Translations under genes and position numbers: made by a program
Assembly: GCA_947034895.1 (NCBI GenBank)
Contig: OX344761.1
Span: forward strand, 33,430,863-33,494,862
From: Rhytidiadelphus loreus
Lineage: Eukaryota > Streptophyta > Bryopsida > Hypnales > Hylocomiaceae
Reading direction: 5' to 3'
Length of the DNA stretch: 64,000 bases
Part shown: piece after piece, positions 45,201 through 56,857 of the stretch
How the letters are laid out: every line of letters begins with the position of its first letter
Numbering within the stretch: position 1 is the first letter of the stretch
The notes under the pieces: generated by a model
What the model saw: only the letters and a program-made list of their open reading frames with translations
The model's database searches: none
Told to the model about the DNA's origin: nothing

Positions 45201-47901
45201 TGAAGAGGTTTGTGAAAAACAAAGCCAGACCCGAAGGTAGCATGGCTTACGGTTACCTCAGGGAGGAATCAATAGGATTTCTGACAGAGTACCTGGCCGA
45301 TTACAGTCCCACGACGAAGAGGGCATGGGATGAAAAAGAGGAGTCCACTATGTATGATGAAATTCTCGAAGGTACAAAGCGTGATCGACGTATGTCACTT
45401 GAATTCCAAGAACTCATCCACGGATTTGTGTTGGACAACGCCGAGCACATGGACGTGTATCGAAGGTACGTGTCTGTACTCTCGTATCATCATTTATGAA
45501 CAAGAGGTGAAACGAATGCTAGAATAACGGACGATGACAGTCTGTTTGCATGCTTGCATCGTCCTGTCTGCACTGTGCACGTTGTGTTCGTTGAATGTCA
45601 ATGCACAGCGAAGTTCACATTTTCCAGAAACATTTTTTTCGGTCTGTATCGTTCATGAATGCTTCATACTGGCAGGCACGGGTTTTACTTTCCACCGTAC
45701 ATTGCGGTCATGCGCATACTCATCTGCAATTTGTAGTTTAATTACATGTGAAAGGAATTTGTTTTCATGTAAGGAGTGTTCGTTTCTCAGTTCCTTACTG
45801 GAAGTGCATACAGAAGTGCAGTTCAGAAAGCTTTTCAAAAGTAATGTGCATAGAAAATGTGTCATAGCACAATTGTTGTTATCCGACAAGTGCTTCTTTG
45901 GACGGAGTGCCGTGCAAGTTCGATTCTAGTACTCGAAGTCTTTAATGCCAAGATCTGTTTAGGCCCAATGGTCGTACGTTGCATGTACGTAGCCAAAGTA
46001 GTGCACTAATTTTTTATTTGCGCTAGTCACATGCAATGGATGAAGTGGCCATTCCTTGCACTTAACTGTTGAAGCATTGTAATGTGCTGTCGGAATGTAT
46101 CATCTTCTTCTTCTGAACTTTTCCGCTTGATTTAGTATCCCTGGACGCTGCCGCATTACTGCTTTCCTGTAATGCCTTGTACAGTCGTTAATAACAGAAG
46201 CGGGTCTGCAGGAAAGGAACTTAGTGCGCATGGTACAGGGAAACACTATCAGACATGTGAAGTGAATTTTTTTTTTTTTTTCCTACTCAGTTCTGAATGG
46301 CGATTCCCATTCCATATGGACGTTGGTCGGTAGGATTACCATTGTGGAAGTGCATTTACAGGAAGTTCAATTTATAAGAATAGGACGTAACACATTATGA
46401 GTGTAGAACAGTATAGTAGTTCATAGTTCACGGCGTGAGGAACGTACCGTTTTTTGTTGGCAGAGAAACTCCTTGCAACTTTAGTTCATGATCACCTAAA
46501 CGATTTGCTGACATGGAGGGTATGACACGGTCGGACTCCGCGCAAATTGAAGTACAGATGTGCCATTCTCAATTTCTTTTTCATTTTTAGAGAAGTTGTT
46601 TCCATTCATATATTTGTGAAGTGTCTTGTACATATATATCGTGTATTAATTGTTCTACAGTGATAGAAAGAGTGCTATAGGACAATGTTATCGTCGACAA
46701 TAAAGGCAAAAGAAGTGAATCAATGAATGTAGCGTTGAATGTATCAGTAGCACTACAATGATTGATTTGAAGTTAAGGAAATGAAAAATTACACTCTGGA
46801 AGTGCTACTGGACACATTCTTTCACTGTCTTCTTTCTTGAAGTTCCCTAATAGTTGAAGTTGTCTTCAATATATGTAATCTTCGCAGGCTTGCTGAATTG
46901 TAGATGTCTACTTTCCAGGAAACAGTAGTCCATTGTTGATGAGGATGCACTGTAGTTTCCCGATGCAATTGACCACCAATGCAATATGACTGTGCAGGGC
47001 ATATGCAGCAGCCGTAAGTGATAGGACTATGGCAAGAGATTTGTATCGCCGCCAGCACCAACGTCGAGGACGCCGCAATATTTTTGCCTACCCAAATAAC
47101 CTACAGAATTTACCCGGTTTCTCATCTTGGGTGCTAGAAGAAGTCACACGTGAACAGCAGAGCGGCATCACTGTACCAGCAGATGTCGTTGACACCGCCA
47201 GGGGTCCATTGGAAACGGCGACGTCATATAAGTCCATGTATGCCTTTGGAAACCATTTTAGAGTAAGAAATTCAGAGCAGTCCATGAAAACCTGTGATAG
47301 TGGTGTCGCTGCTACCTTCCGGCAAGTTTGCCGAAACGGACTTCGTGATGTCAATCAAATACAAGCAGATGTGGAATATGTTGGTCACATAGAGGAGATA
47401 CTGGAACTCAACTACAGACGTCATTGTGTGGTTGTGCTAGTTTGTGATTTTGTGAAGGCCAATTACCAGGGACAGAATGCCACAATCAAGAAAGATAAGT
47501 GGGGATTCACGTTAGCGAACTACGACAGAAGGCCGAGAATTGTTTGCAAGGATAGCTTTGCATTTCCTAAGCACTGTGATCAGGTGTTCTATTGTGATGC
47601 AAAAGAGTCGCCTGGTTGGAAAATTGTACTTAGAAAGGAAGTGAGAGGTAGGCGTGTGTTGCCAAACAATGAAGAAGAAATGGACGCTGAAATATTCAAC
47701 ATGGGGGAAGATCAAGACTTCGAGGGACTATTGCCAGACACGGAAGTTCTGGAAGGTCCACGGGCACCTGTACGCACGGGTCATGATGTGCTTCGTCAGG
47801 AGGTGCTTGTACCAGGAAGAGGAAGGGCAGTTCAGGGAAGGGGACGAAACGGGCGTGGAAACGGGGGGTTTGGTATAGGTGCTACCACTAGTAGAAAATG
47901 A
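42277..47901 (+). pseudogene. CACTA TNP2-like transposase gene, multi-exon, damaged
   Basis: Predicted exons: 42277-42459 (Cys-rich start, donor GTAAGA), 42632-44107 (acceptor GTGCAG, donor GTAAGT), 44571-45465 (donor GTACGT) and 46998-47901 (acceptor GTGCAG). Domains in order are an acidic N-terminal region with CCDCG and CPHCQKSRY, the Transposase_21 core (LRVLRFFSLIKRLRRMF, NLPPYL, ILMWTIHDFPAYTLISG, CPVCGD, LPVRHILDPMHCEKNV), DUF4218 (MHLPIHLVEE, GPVHTRWMYPFERYMKVLK, ARPEGSMAYGYL) and DUF4216 (YVGHIEEILEL, QVFYCDAKES-GW). This is the usual TNP2 order. TGA at 43325-43327 replaces the Arg expected before WH after SKHM. TAG at 43997-43999 also interrupts the frame, and the exon 2/3 junction is one base out of phase. 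The intron at 45466-46997 is long and may hold an insertion. Probably inactive. Confidence 0.8.
45466..46997. other. Long intron or insertion inside the TNP2-like gene
   Basis: About 1.5 kb without recognisable coding. A T-run lies at about 46267-46283. Donor GTACGT at the start and GTGCAG at the end would allow it to be one intron. Confidence 0.4.
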
Positions 47902-48210
47902 TGTCCAGATCAACAAAAAATCATCAATTTTTTGTTAATGTGGGCACTGTATCGACCATTTTCACAATTTTTTGTTGATTTGGCACAAGGTAACAAAATG
48001 GTTAAATTTTTTTGTTAATTTTGGTAGTACAACGTCCAAATCAACAAAATTATAAACACTTTTTTGTTCATTTTCACAATTTTTTGTTGAATTGGCACAA
48101 GGTAACAAAATGGTTAAATTTTTTTGTTACTTTTGGTAGGTCAACGTCCAAATCAACAAAACAATCAACAATTTAACACTTTTTTACTCACAATTCTGTG
48201 TTTTTTGAAC

Positions 48211-49021
48211 TCAGCCGACTTTGGTGACCATTTGGGCATAGTAAAATACTTTTTTTCAAGAAACTTTGAACTAAGAAAAGTTAGATAATTAAGCTAAATT
48301 TCACCTCCAAAAATCCTTTTGACATTTGAAGTCTCCAATCAAAAGTTATAGACAAAATTCAGAGCGGGTGTTTAAAAATGTCAACAAAAAGGTCCATTTC
48401 AACCCCGCTCTGAATTTTATTTATAAATTTTAATTGGAGACTTCAAATGTCAAATGGATTTTTGGAGGTGAAAATTAGATTAATTATCTAACTTTTTTTA
48501 GTTCAAAGTTTCTTGAAAAAAAGTATTTTACTATGCCCAAATGGTCACCAAAGTCTGCTGTTCTTACAAAACACACAAAATTATTAATTCAAGAACTACA
48601 TGTCTATTGTAGAGTTTGAATTACATTTATATTGTTTTTGCATTTTTGCATTTTTTATTTGTAAGAACAGCAGGCTTTGGTGACCGTTTTGGCATAGTAA
48701 AATATGTTTTTTCAAGAAACTTTGAACTAAGAAAAGTTATACAATCAAGCTAACTTTCACCTCCAAAAATCCGTTTAACATTAAAGTCTCCAATCAAAAG
48801 TTATGGACAAAATTCAGAGCGTGGTTGAAATGAAAATTTTCGTTGACATTTGTAAACACCCGCTCTGAATTTTGTTCATAACTTTTGATTGGAGACTTCA
48901 AATGTCAAACGGATTTTTGGAGGTGAAAGTCAGTTTGATTATCTAACTTTTCTTAGTTCAAAGTTTTTTCAAAAAAAGTGTTTTACTATGCCAAAAAGGT
49001 CACCAAAGTCTGCTGTTCTTC
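48211..49021. repeat. Two hairpins of the CATAGTA module in CACTA 2
   Basis: Each hairpin has arms of about 160 bp in inverted orientation. The outer ends read GACTTTGGTGACC and the inner ends AAAATTCAGAGCGGG. The second hairpin repeats the first with few changes. Confidence 0.85.
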
Positions 49022-49078
49022 CAAAAAAAATGGAAAACAATATAAATGTAATTCTAATTTTCATTATAACATGTAGAA

Positions 49079-49146
49079 TTCGGGTTGGCTCAATGGTTAG
49101 AGTCTTGGACCCCAACCGTGAGGTCCAAGGTTCGAACCTCCACGGT
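49079..49146 (+). repeat. tRNA-like segment in CACTA 2
   Basis: A-box-like TGGCTCAATGGTTAGAG, stem TGGACC/GGTCCA and B-box-like GGTTCGAACC, at tRNA spacing. A CACGTGG-rich patch follows (49155-49218), as in CACTA 1 in reverse. Confidence 0.5.
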
Positions 49147-49415
49147 GGTGGCCGCCTACGTGGCATTGGTGTGCCACATGGCGGGTTGCCACGTGGTGTG
49201 ACGTGGCTTTGCCATGTGGCATTTTTAAAATTTTAATTTAAAAAATAAAAATAAAAATTATTGACCAAATTAACAAAAACTGTAACAAAAAAATCAACAC
49301 TTTCTTGTTTCATAGTGTCCAAGTCAACACGTCCAAATCAACAGAAAATGAACTAACAAAATCAACACTTTTTTGTCTATTTTTTGTTGATTTGGTCGCA
49401 GATTTTCTACTAGTG

Positions 49416-50521
49416 CCCAGTCATTACAAACAACAGAAATTGTACACTATCCTATACCCTATTTCAAGTCTATGACAACGCAATTCCTTTTCGGGTCCTT
49501 CTAACGACTGTAAGTTGCTCTACTTCCGGAAGATTGAAACATCTTCCTTATCAACTTACAAGAAGAAGTGCCAGCACACATGGAAGCGGATGACGCTAGT
49601 ATGGGAAAGCATGTACCCATTTGTAGAGGACGACCCCATTTCTCCCAGGATTTCAATGTAAGAATCTCTTACTCACTGTTACAGTCTTCGTTCTTCAGTT
49701 TACGGAATGTCTTCAATTTCAAAAGGATCAAGCGCTTGACAGTGGCGTTGTGCACTACTTCTAATGACTTCCGTCTCTCTAATGTTCTATGTACTTACAG
49801 AGTTACAGTCATAGCAATTTAGGGTTTAATTTTTTTTTTTGGCGCTCAAGAGCCTCTCTGAGCGTACATTGTTTCTATAGACCGAGAGGTCATCTGCAGT
49901 GTTTGACAACATTAGCAGACAATCATGCAAGTAATTTCTTTGCCAAGAAGACCTGTAGCACGAAAAGTAATTACAGAAGTTTGAGTGATTTCGAAATCAC
50001 ATTGTTACATATATGGTCAATTTCGTTAAAATGGCGGTATTCCATTAAAATGGCACAAAATGAAACCACAGAAAGAATGAAAACAATGGAAAGATTGTCT
50101 GAGGGGAGTGGAAATGCGTGAACTAGAAGCGATTTGAATGTGTTAGGCATGAAATTGGCACATGTATGACCCTATCGTAGCACACTTATTCTCCATTTGT
50201 GGAGGATATTCCATTAAAATGGCATGCGGAATACCGCCATTTTAACGAAATTGACCATATATATTGCACTATACATGAATTACTTGTTATGTCTTTGGAA
50301 AAAACAGAAGTGGCATCTGTGGATAATACGACTGTTGTTCATGTCGTACGCTTACTGTAAGGAGTGTGCTAGACAGTGCAATGCAGTAAGGGAAAGCACT
50401 TGCGCTAATAAAAGTCTAAAACACTGGATTTCACAGACCATTTGATTTCCGACGCCTAGAATTTAACAAAATAAGGTTCTTGAAGAAACTGCACGCGCAC
50501 AACATATGGCCTGAAGATTGT
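49416..50521 (+). other. Flank of CACTA 2 with inverted repeat
   Basis: A possible short exon (about 49567-49658, ending CAGGATTTCAAT before GTAAGA) may be a last exon of the TNP2-like gene. An inverted repeat of about 36 bp (ATGGTCAATTTCGTTAAAAT, extended) lies at 50008-50043 and 50228-50264, each next to a TATTCCATTAAAATGGCA copy. Confidence 0.4.
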
Positions 50522-51096
50522 CTACAAAATGTCAAGCAGGAGGTCCTCAACAGGGTCGGCTTCGTCATTCTGTAGTAGATTCATCAGGGTGGAGGCTTTT
50601 CTTACAATTTCATGTGTACATTTCAGGTATGAAGCTGGCGGTCCCATGGCAGTGAATCCGAATTCTTCAACTCTGTTGCATGTTGAGTAAGCAACATTGA
50701 TAGTGGACGACATGCACAATGCCACACATTCCACGCAAAGACCATGCCATTCAAGGAGGTTGCCCTGGTCGCGCCAACATTCTGCATTCACGAAGAGCTT
50801 GTCTTGCTCGCAATGTCGTCTAGCACTGGAGAGGATGGAGTACTGTGACTGCTGGCAAGACTCGATATGCTGAAAAGCGAGTTTCCAACTAGTTCAAAGG
50901 TAACGCGTTCCCCGATCTTCAACTGATGGCATTCGGCAAACTTCTTCCACCCTGCACCGAAAGACACATACGCATGTCCTCGTATGAAGTTCACATAAAC
51001 ATGCACCTCCCAGTGCCGCCTTTCTCCGGCATACAGTACTGCAATATTTTTTTTAAATTTGTCTCCATGGACACGTACGAACCATGCAGGGACCGT
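50522..51096 (-). pseudogene. B3 DNA-binding domain gene, frameshifted
   Basis: An exon begins after a clear acceptor (GTTTGTGCAG) at 51096. It encodes a B3-type domain: WFVRVHGDKF, WEVHVYV, GAGWKKFAECHQLKIGERV and TFELVGNSLFSI. This is the fold of plant B3/REM transcription factors that bind DNA through a pseudo-barrel. The frame ends in TGA at 50788. A +1-type shift just before it leads into a second open stretch down to 50522, ending with an acidic tail (DEADPVEDLLLDIL). A single indel thus splits one protein. An upstream exon exists but is unresolved. It could be a captured host gene fragment or an accessory gene of the neighbouring CACTA element. Confidence 0.6.
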
Positions 51097-53261
51097 CTGC
51101 ACAAACCAGCAATGTGTGTGAGGTTCAGGAAGACAGGAAGATGCAAACGGTACATGACAAATGCAAGCTCAACGACGTGAAGTGAAGAAAAAACGAATCA
51201 CCAACGACGTGAAGGACGACTTCTTCATGGTCTTCTCAAAGGACCACTACGGATCACCAACGGCTCTTCCTGTGTTGTTAGCTTTCATTCTGAAATTCCA
51301 GTGGTACAAGTGGCAAGCAATGCCGAAGACGACAAGGTACAGACAATGTTGTGCACAAACAATTGCTTCACCGGATTGCCAACTCTACAAATCCTGTGGA
51401 CTGACCAAATTTTACATTCTCTACAGAAACAGGACGGTGCTTGAAATGTTAAGAAGTACTCACCTAGGCTTAGAAGAAAGACACGTGCTTCAATTGCCAC
51501 TTTCAGATCGGATTTCCGTTAATGTTTTCTTCTGATCTGATCTTGCATCAATTTGTTCAGAATACTTCTCCAGTTCGTAAATCTTTTAAAATCTTCTCAG
51601 CATTTATGTGTTGAAGGGAAGTACAAGAAAGGACCCTAAACCATGATCATGCATCAAATCACTGGATTTGACTATTGACAATTACATGATTCACAAATTT
51701 TTTCCAAATTCTGGGAAAACATGAAAGTGGAAATGGGGAAAGCTGACTCACTTAATCAACTGATTTGCCCTTCATGTATTTCCAGCTGAACAGTAGCACT
51801 TCCACGAAGTCCATTTCTTCAGGAAAAAGTCAACATTCACAGTCATTAAGGAATAAGGACAGACGTTCACGCTACGCTTCAGTTTGCTGAAAATGACACA
51901 GAAATCAATAGAAATTGAAACAAGCAACTTCATAGGAACTAACAGAAATTTGACACAAAAATTGGAACCGACAGCAAGTAATTGCACAGAAACAGGTTTC
52001 TGTCAAATCTAACTACTTCTTGCTAATATCTTGTCATTTTGGACATGTTTCCCTTGTAGTGAAAGCGTAAATACTAGATACAATACTTACCCGGCCAATA
52101 CGTTGGAGTTTTCCTTTACAAGTAAACATAGACATGTGTATTGGTATCGTAAATCTGGGTATCAATTAATCCCAACGGTGTTGGATTGAGGCCTACATGG
52201 CCTTTTGTAGGCGTTTTATTCCCACCCTTGGAATAAAGTGTACACAACCAGGTTCTTAGTTAACTTGTTGTAGTAATTTCTAATGGGTGTTTAACAACGT
52301 GTAATCCAGTTAAACCTTCTAAGCAATGGATCTTTTGTTGTTTGTTCCTACCTAATTTCCCTATTGGCAATGACTAATCAAATCAAACCACATTAGTACC
52401 TAAGACCAGGTTTTGGCTACAACAACCAAAAACTCAAGGTCAATGGGGTTATTCAAGTGGAAAAGTTAAATAGCCTAAGTTTTAGGGTTGATTTTACCCT
52501 TTCCAAAATGATAAAGAAGTTGAAATTTGACCTAAGTATCTAAAAGATATCCGTGGATGAAGTTTGACACTAAACTACCTTCTAAAACTTCATCTGTTGA
52601 TTTCTAGAGTTTAAACTATTGAAATTTGCTTTTGCTTTTTGTATTATTTTCTATTTTTTATCTTCTATCTAAGTTCTGATTTTGACTTGATTTGTCCAAC
52701 TTTGGTTGACTTTCATCCAAACCTACTTTACTTTTGTTGAGAACTTTTTAATTTTTAGCCAATTTTAAATATAGAATTAGTTTGGAATCCTAAGAATATT
52801 TTCTTCAAGATTCTATCCCTAATTTATCCCTTGTGAATTTCTTTAATCTACTTAGTAAATCCTTAACATTTTTTTACTAATTGAATAAATTAGAATTTTA
52901 CTTCTATCTTTGAAGGTTAATTTTTAATCTTTTGAAGTTTTACTTAACTTTTTTTCAAAGGTAAAGCTTCTTACTTTTGTCCTTCTTGTTAAATGTTATT
53001 TACGGTGAATTTTTGACCGTTAACCAGTTCGTAAAAATTCTTTGTATTTTTTTATCAAGGTTAGTATTTTAGTGTTTTTAAATGATTCTTAAAAAAATTC
53101 TTTTACTAACTTTCTATGTTTTCATTCATTTTTACTACTACTTTTAACCTTGCTTTTAACCTAAGGGTAAATTTTAGTAAGTTCCTTGAATTATGGTGGC
53201 CAACTACTTGGATAATTTTATAACAACCTAAACTTCCTACTTGATTTTCTAATTTCCTATA
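51097..53261. other. 5' region of the B3 gene and AT-rich spacer
   Basis: 51161-51535 has an open frame on the plus strand (Lys/Arg-rich at the start), overlapping the presumed B3 intron. No domain is recognised. From 52000 on the sequence is AT-rich with no gene. Confidence 0.35.
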
Positions 53262-53520
53262 ACATTAGATGAGATCCAGGGGGGCTGGAAGGCTGTTTCA
53301 GGCCTGTTCCCAGCCCCATTCCCCTTTGGTCTCATTGAACGCCGGTCTCAAATATTTTTTTTTTAAAAAAGAAAAGAAATTTAAAAATCCTTAAAATAAA
53401 AAACAAAGTTAATTTTTTTATTTTTTATTTTTTTCAAAAAAAGTGACTTGGCAGTCTTTTGGCCATGTCAACGCAACTTGCGAATGACGGGTTTCGGCAA
53501 GTTTAGAGTTAATTCCTAAC
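53262..53520. repeat. Dispersed repeat, copy 1 (partner at 56.3 kb)
   Basis: Starts ATTAGATGAGATCC, then GGCTGGAAGGCTGTTTCAGG, CCTGTTCCCAGCCCC, an A/T-rich middle, and ends with GGGTTTCGGCAAG and GAGTT. The same order is found at 56318-56580 with moderate divergence. Confidence 0.75.
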
Positions 53521-56317
53521 CTAATAGCTCTAGTAAAAATGCAAGAATTTTGGGTTCAAACATCAGTTACTGACCTCGGTGTTCATACCATTGTTGTTGC
53601 GTAATGCCATCAAATTGTCCACGACAATCTCCAATTCCATCTTCAATGTTTGGTGTTTTGATATTGGTTTTTGGTGAGGTTTGTTATAGCTTAGAGAAAT
53701 TCCAACTTTCTTCTTTCTAAAGGGCTTCTTTTCTTTTCTTTTTAATTCTTTCAATTGTTTTCTTTTCTTTTTCTTTTTGTTTCTTTCTAATTGTTTTCTT
53801 TTCTTTTGAGGATATTTTTTGGGAATCAAATCTTATCAAATCTAACGCTAAATATTTGGCTAAGTGTTTTGGAATCAAACAAAGACTTAGGACAAACCGA
53901 CAAAGCTTGTTTGACTTATTCTAAAATCTTCCTAAAGGTCAACTATTCCCTTGTTTTGTTTTTTCTATTTGTTCTATAAGAAAAATCCAACCTTGTTTGA
54001 TGGCAAATATTCCCTAATGGAATTTGCACATGTAATGAAACATTATTTTTTCCCTTGAATCTCCTACTTCATCACTTGTCTCCATCACTTGGTCGTTGTT
54101 TTGTGGGTTTGTTGCCTTGGAGTTGCAAATTTTCTTTCCAATGCAAAGCTATGGCTTGGCAAGTATGCGCACAATTGGATGAACTTAATTGTGAAAAACA
54201 AACAAACTTGCAGTATGACTCCAACAACAAGTTCTTGTAAGACTCAACACACCTCTGTGACCCCCAAAATGCAAGATGATGCTTGAATTCTTTGAGATTT
54301 CACTCCCTCAACATGCCCTGGACCTCTCCACTCACTTCCCAGCAGCACAGTCAACCTTGAGTTGACCTTTAAATCTGACTTTGCACTCTCCTCACTTACT
54401 TTGTGACTTAATTTCGAAATTTTTAAAGCTTCCCCACTCTCACTCTAGGCTCTCAGTCACACTCTATGACTTCCAATTACTCTAGTTTCTTCTAAATCTG
54501 AATTTTCAGACCTCTCACTCTCAGTAGTTAGGAAGGAAAAGCTCTCTGTGTTAAAGAAAAGCTCTCAATGTTCGAAATCGAAATTCTCAATCTGTGGAAG
54601 AAAAGCTCTCAATGTATAAAATAAGTTCTCAGTTTTAACCCTTAAGCGCTCTGACATCCATATTCTAAACGATGAACAGAGGACTTCGAGGCGTTGTTTT
54701 GTCCAACTAACTTTTCATTCATCCAATGTAACACTTAAATCTTGAAAAGACAACCTTCCTTAATGATCAATTTCATGAAATTGTAGTAAATGATATTTCT
54801 GTAGAAAGATATAAGCAAAAATGTGCCAAAATTAGAAAAAGGATCGAGGTGTTAAGGGGTTAAAACTAGAGTTTCCAATATTTGAAAATAAATTCCATAA
54901 AAATATGGAAATGAGGACCCTGTGGGTATCCTCCCCTTTCTAATTTTTGGTTTGAATCAGATGATGAAGTCAGTTTAGCAACTAGTCAATCAAGCAACCT
55001 TTGTACCAACCTTATGGCTTAGCCTAGCTTACTACCTTACGTGGCTTACTGGCCAACTTGACTGTTGGCCTAGCCTAGCTTACTAGCCGACCTTGGCTAT
55101 TGGCTGGTTTAGGCTGGACTAACTATGCACCCAAAAGAGGCAATCGCACATCTAGTTTGCCATTAATTACTCCCTCTCTCCCAAAAATGAATAGGCCGTT
55201 GATTTTTTTTATAAAAAATGCTTCCCTCTCTAGAATGTTGTTTATTTTTCAAAATTTCTTAAGCCATTGATCTTTGAGATTGAATCTAAGCCATCCATCC
55301 AAATACAAATATAGATATAGAATCAGGATATGGATATGGATATGATATAAATATGGTACCAAAATACAGATACAGATACTTGATATTGGAATATTGTACA
55401 ATATCCATATTAATATGGATACGATATATTATATACAGATACGGGATATGGGATTTTCAATGTCCCATATTGTTTGTCATATTAACTTCATTCAAAAAAT
55501 TACAAGTAGGGGGAGGGGGGAATGAAAAATTAAGAAATTAATTTTAATTAAATTTTTTTTTAAACCCGGGGTGGGAGAGTCTAGAAGGGAGTTTAAAATT
55601 AATTAATTAAAATTTTGAATGCATAGTGACAGAAGTGTCACTATGCACTCAAAAGTGGCTGTAATAGCCACAATACAATACTGGCCTAGCCTAGCTTACC
55701 GGCCGACCTCAATGGCTACTGGCTAGTTTAGGTTGGGCTAACTAGTTTTTCAAGCCTGGTTTTTTATATAGAAAACTTCCTTGGTTGTTGCTCGCCAATT
55801 TTTGGCAATTTAATTCCCAATCTTGGGATTAAAACCAAAAGAACTTGGATCTCCTATTGGAGATCCTTTCAACAGAAACTAATAAGGAAATTCTACCTAG
55901 GTGCGAAGCTTTGCCGTTCGGGGGGATTAGGCCCCAAATTCTAGAAGGTTTTTGAAAAGGTTAGTTTAAGAAACATAAAAGGGAGAACACATAGGGCGAT
56001 AGCTTTGCCATATTAGAGGTTTTAGCCTCAAATTCTGGAACAATTTTGCAAGAGTTTTGTTACACGCAAGAAATCAAGAGTCTCGGATCCAACCCAAGAT
56101 CTCTTCAAATGACCAAAAACAATAATATAGGACCACGTATTCCTGTGTCAAGGCTTTAGGGAGATTTTTACTAACCAAAGATAAGAAATCCTATACAAGA
56201 AGCTCAGTGGAATGTTTTGCTAGTAAAGGAGACACTTAAAAACCACAACAAACATGCAAATTGTTAGCAACAAGGCTTGGGGGGGGGGGGGTTCTCCAAA
56301 AGATGGAAAATTCCACA
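53521..56317. other. AT-rich region with small repeats
   Basis: No gene is recognised. It includes a GATATG/GATACA hexanucleotide-like stretch (about 55305-55450) and a direct repeat pair (GGCCTAGCCTAGCTTACTAG, about 55070-55130 and 55680-55742). A Lys-rich frame at 53829-53563 on the minus strand is low-complexity only. Confidence 0.5.
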
Positions 56318-56580
56318 CCATTAGATGAGATTGGGCGGGGCTGGAGGGCCGTTTTGGGCCTGTTCCCAGCTCCGTTCCCCCCGGTCTTCTCGAACTCCAG
56401 TGTCAGACTTCTTTTTTTGAAATAAAAAAAATAATAATAATAATTTTTAAGTCCTTAAAATGAGAAACAAAGTTATATTTTTTTATTTTTTTATTTTTGA
56501 AAAAATTGACCTAGTAGTCTCTCGGCCAGGTCAGCGTAGGCGGGTTTCGACAGGTTTCAGGTGGGTTTCGAGTTGGGAAC
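56318..56580. repeat. Dispersed repeat, copy 2
   Basis: Partner of 53262-53520: ATTAGATGAGATTGG, GGCTGGAGGGCCGTTTTGGG, CCTGTTCCCAGCTCC, A/T-rich middle, and GGGTTTCGACAGG near the end. It could be a short non-LTR-type or other dispersed repeat; no termini were found. Confidence 0.75.
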
Positions 56581-56722
56581 TCGCAGCCCTCCCCAATAGC
56601 CAAAATACATGTAATGTATAAGCTTGCATGTGATGGTTAGTACAAAAAAATAGCCTTAAAACACAACCAAACAAGTACTAAGGTCTTCAAATTAACGGCA
56701 AAGCCAAAGTTTGATTTGAATA

Positions 56723-56854
56723 CACTAGTAGAAAATGAGGCCCAATCTGTTGTTTTGGTCATATTGATTTTCAACAAATTTCTGTTGATCAACAGAAATT
56801 TGTTGAAAATCAACGCGACCAAAACAACAGATTGGGCCTCATTTTCTTCTAGTG
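56723..56854. mobile_element. CACTA foldback MITE (132 bp), TSD ATA
   Basis: CACTAGTAGAAAATGAGG at one end and its complement at the other; nearly the whole element is one inverted repeat. It is flanked by ATA on both sides (56720-56722 and 56855-56857). Confidence 0.9.
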
Positions 56855-56857
56855 ATA

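Larger units (their letters stand above)
47886..49415. mobile_element. Non-autonomous CACTA element 2 (1530 bp)
   Basis: Starts CACTAGTAGAAAATGATG and ends AGATTTTCTACTAGTG, with GTTGATTTGG-type subterminal repeats. The flanks TAC and CCC do not match, so the target duplication is lost or the ends have recombined. The left end overlaps the last codons of the TNP2-like gene. Two hairpins of the CATAGTA module (48211-48561 and 48661-49021), a tRNA-like segment and a CACGTGG-rich patch follow. Relative to CACTA 1 this order is reversed, so the two are relatives in opposite orientation. Confidence 0.8.

Noticed and set aside
49079..49146. Functional tRNA gene
   Set aside because: A and B boxes are present, but the anticodon arm and acceptor stem do not form a proper cloverleaf; it lies inside a CACTA element.
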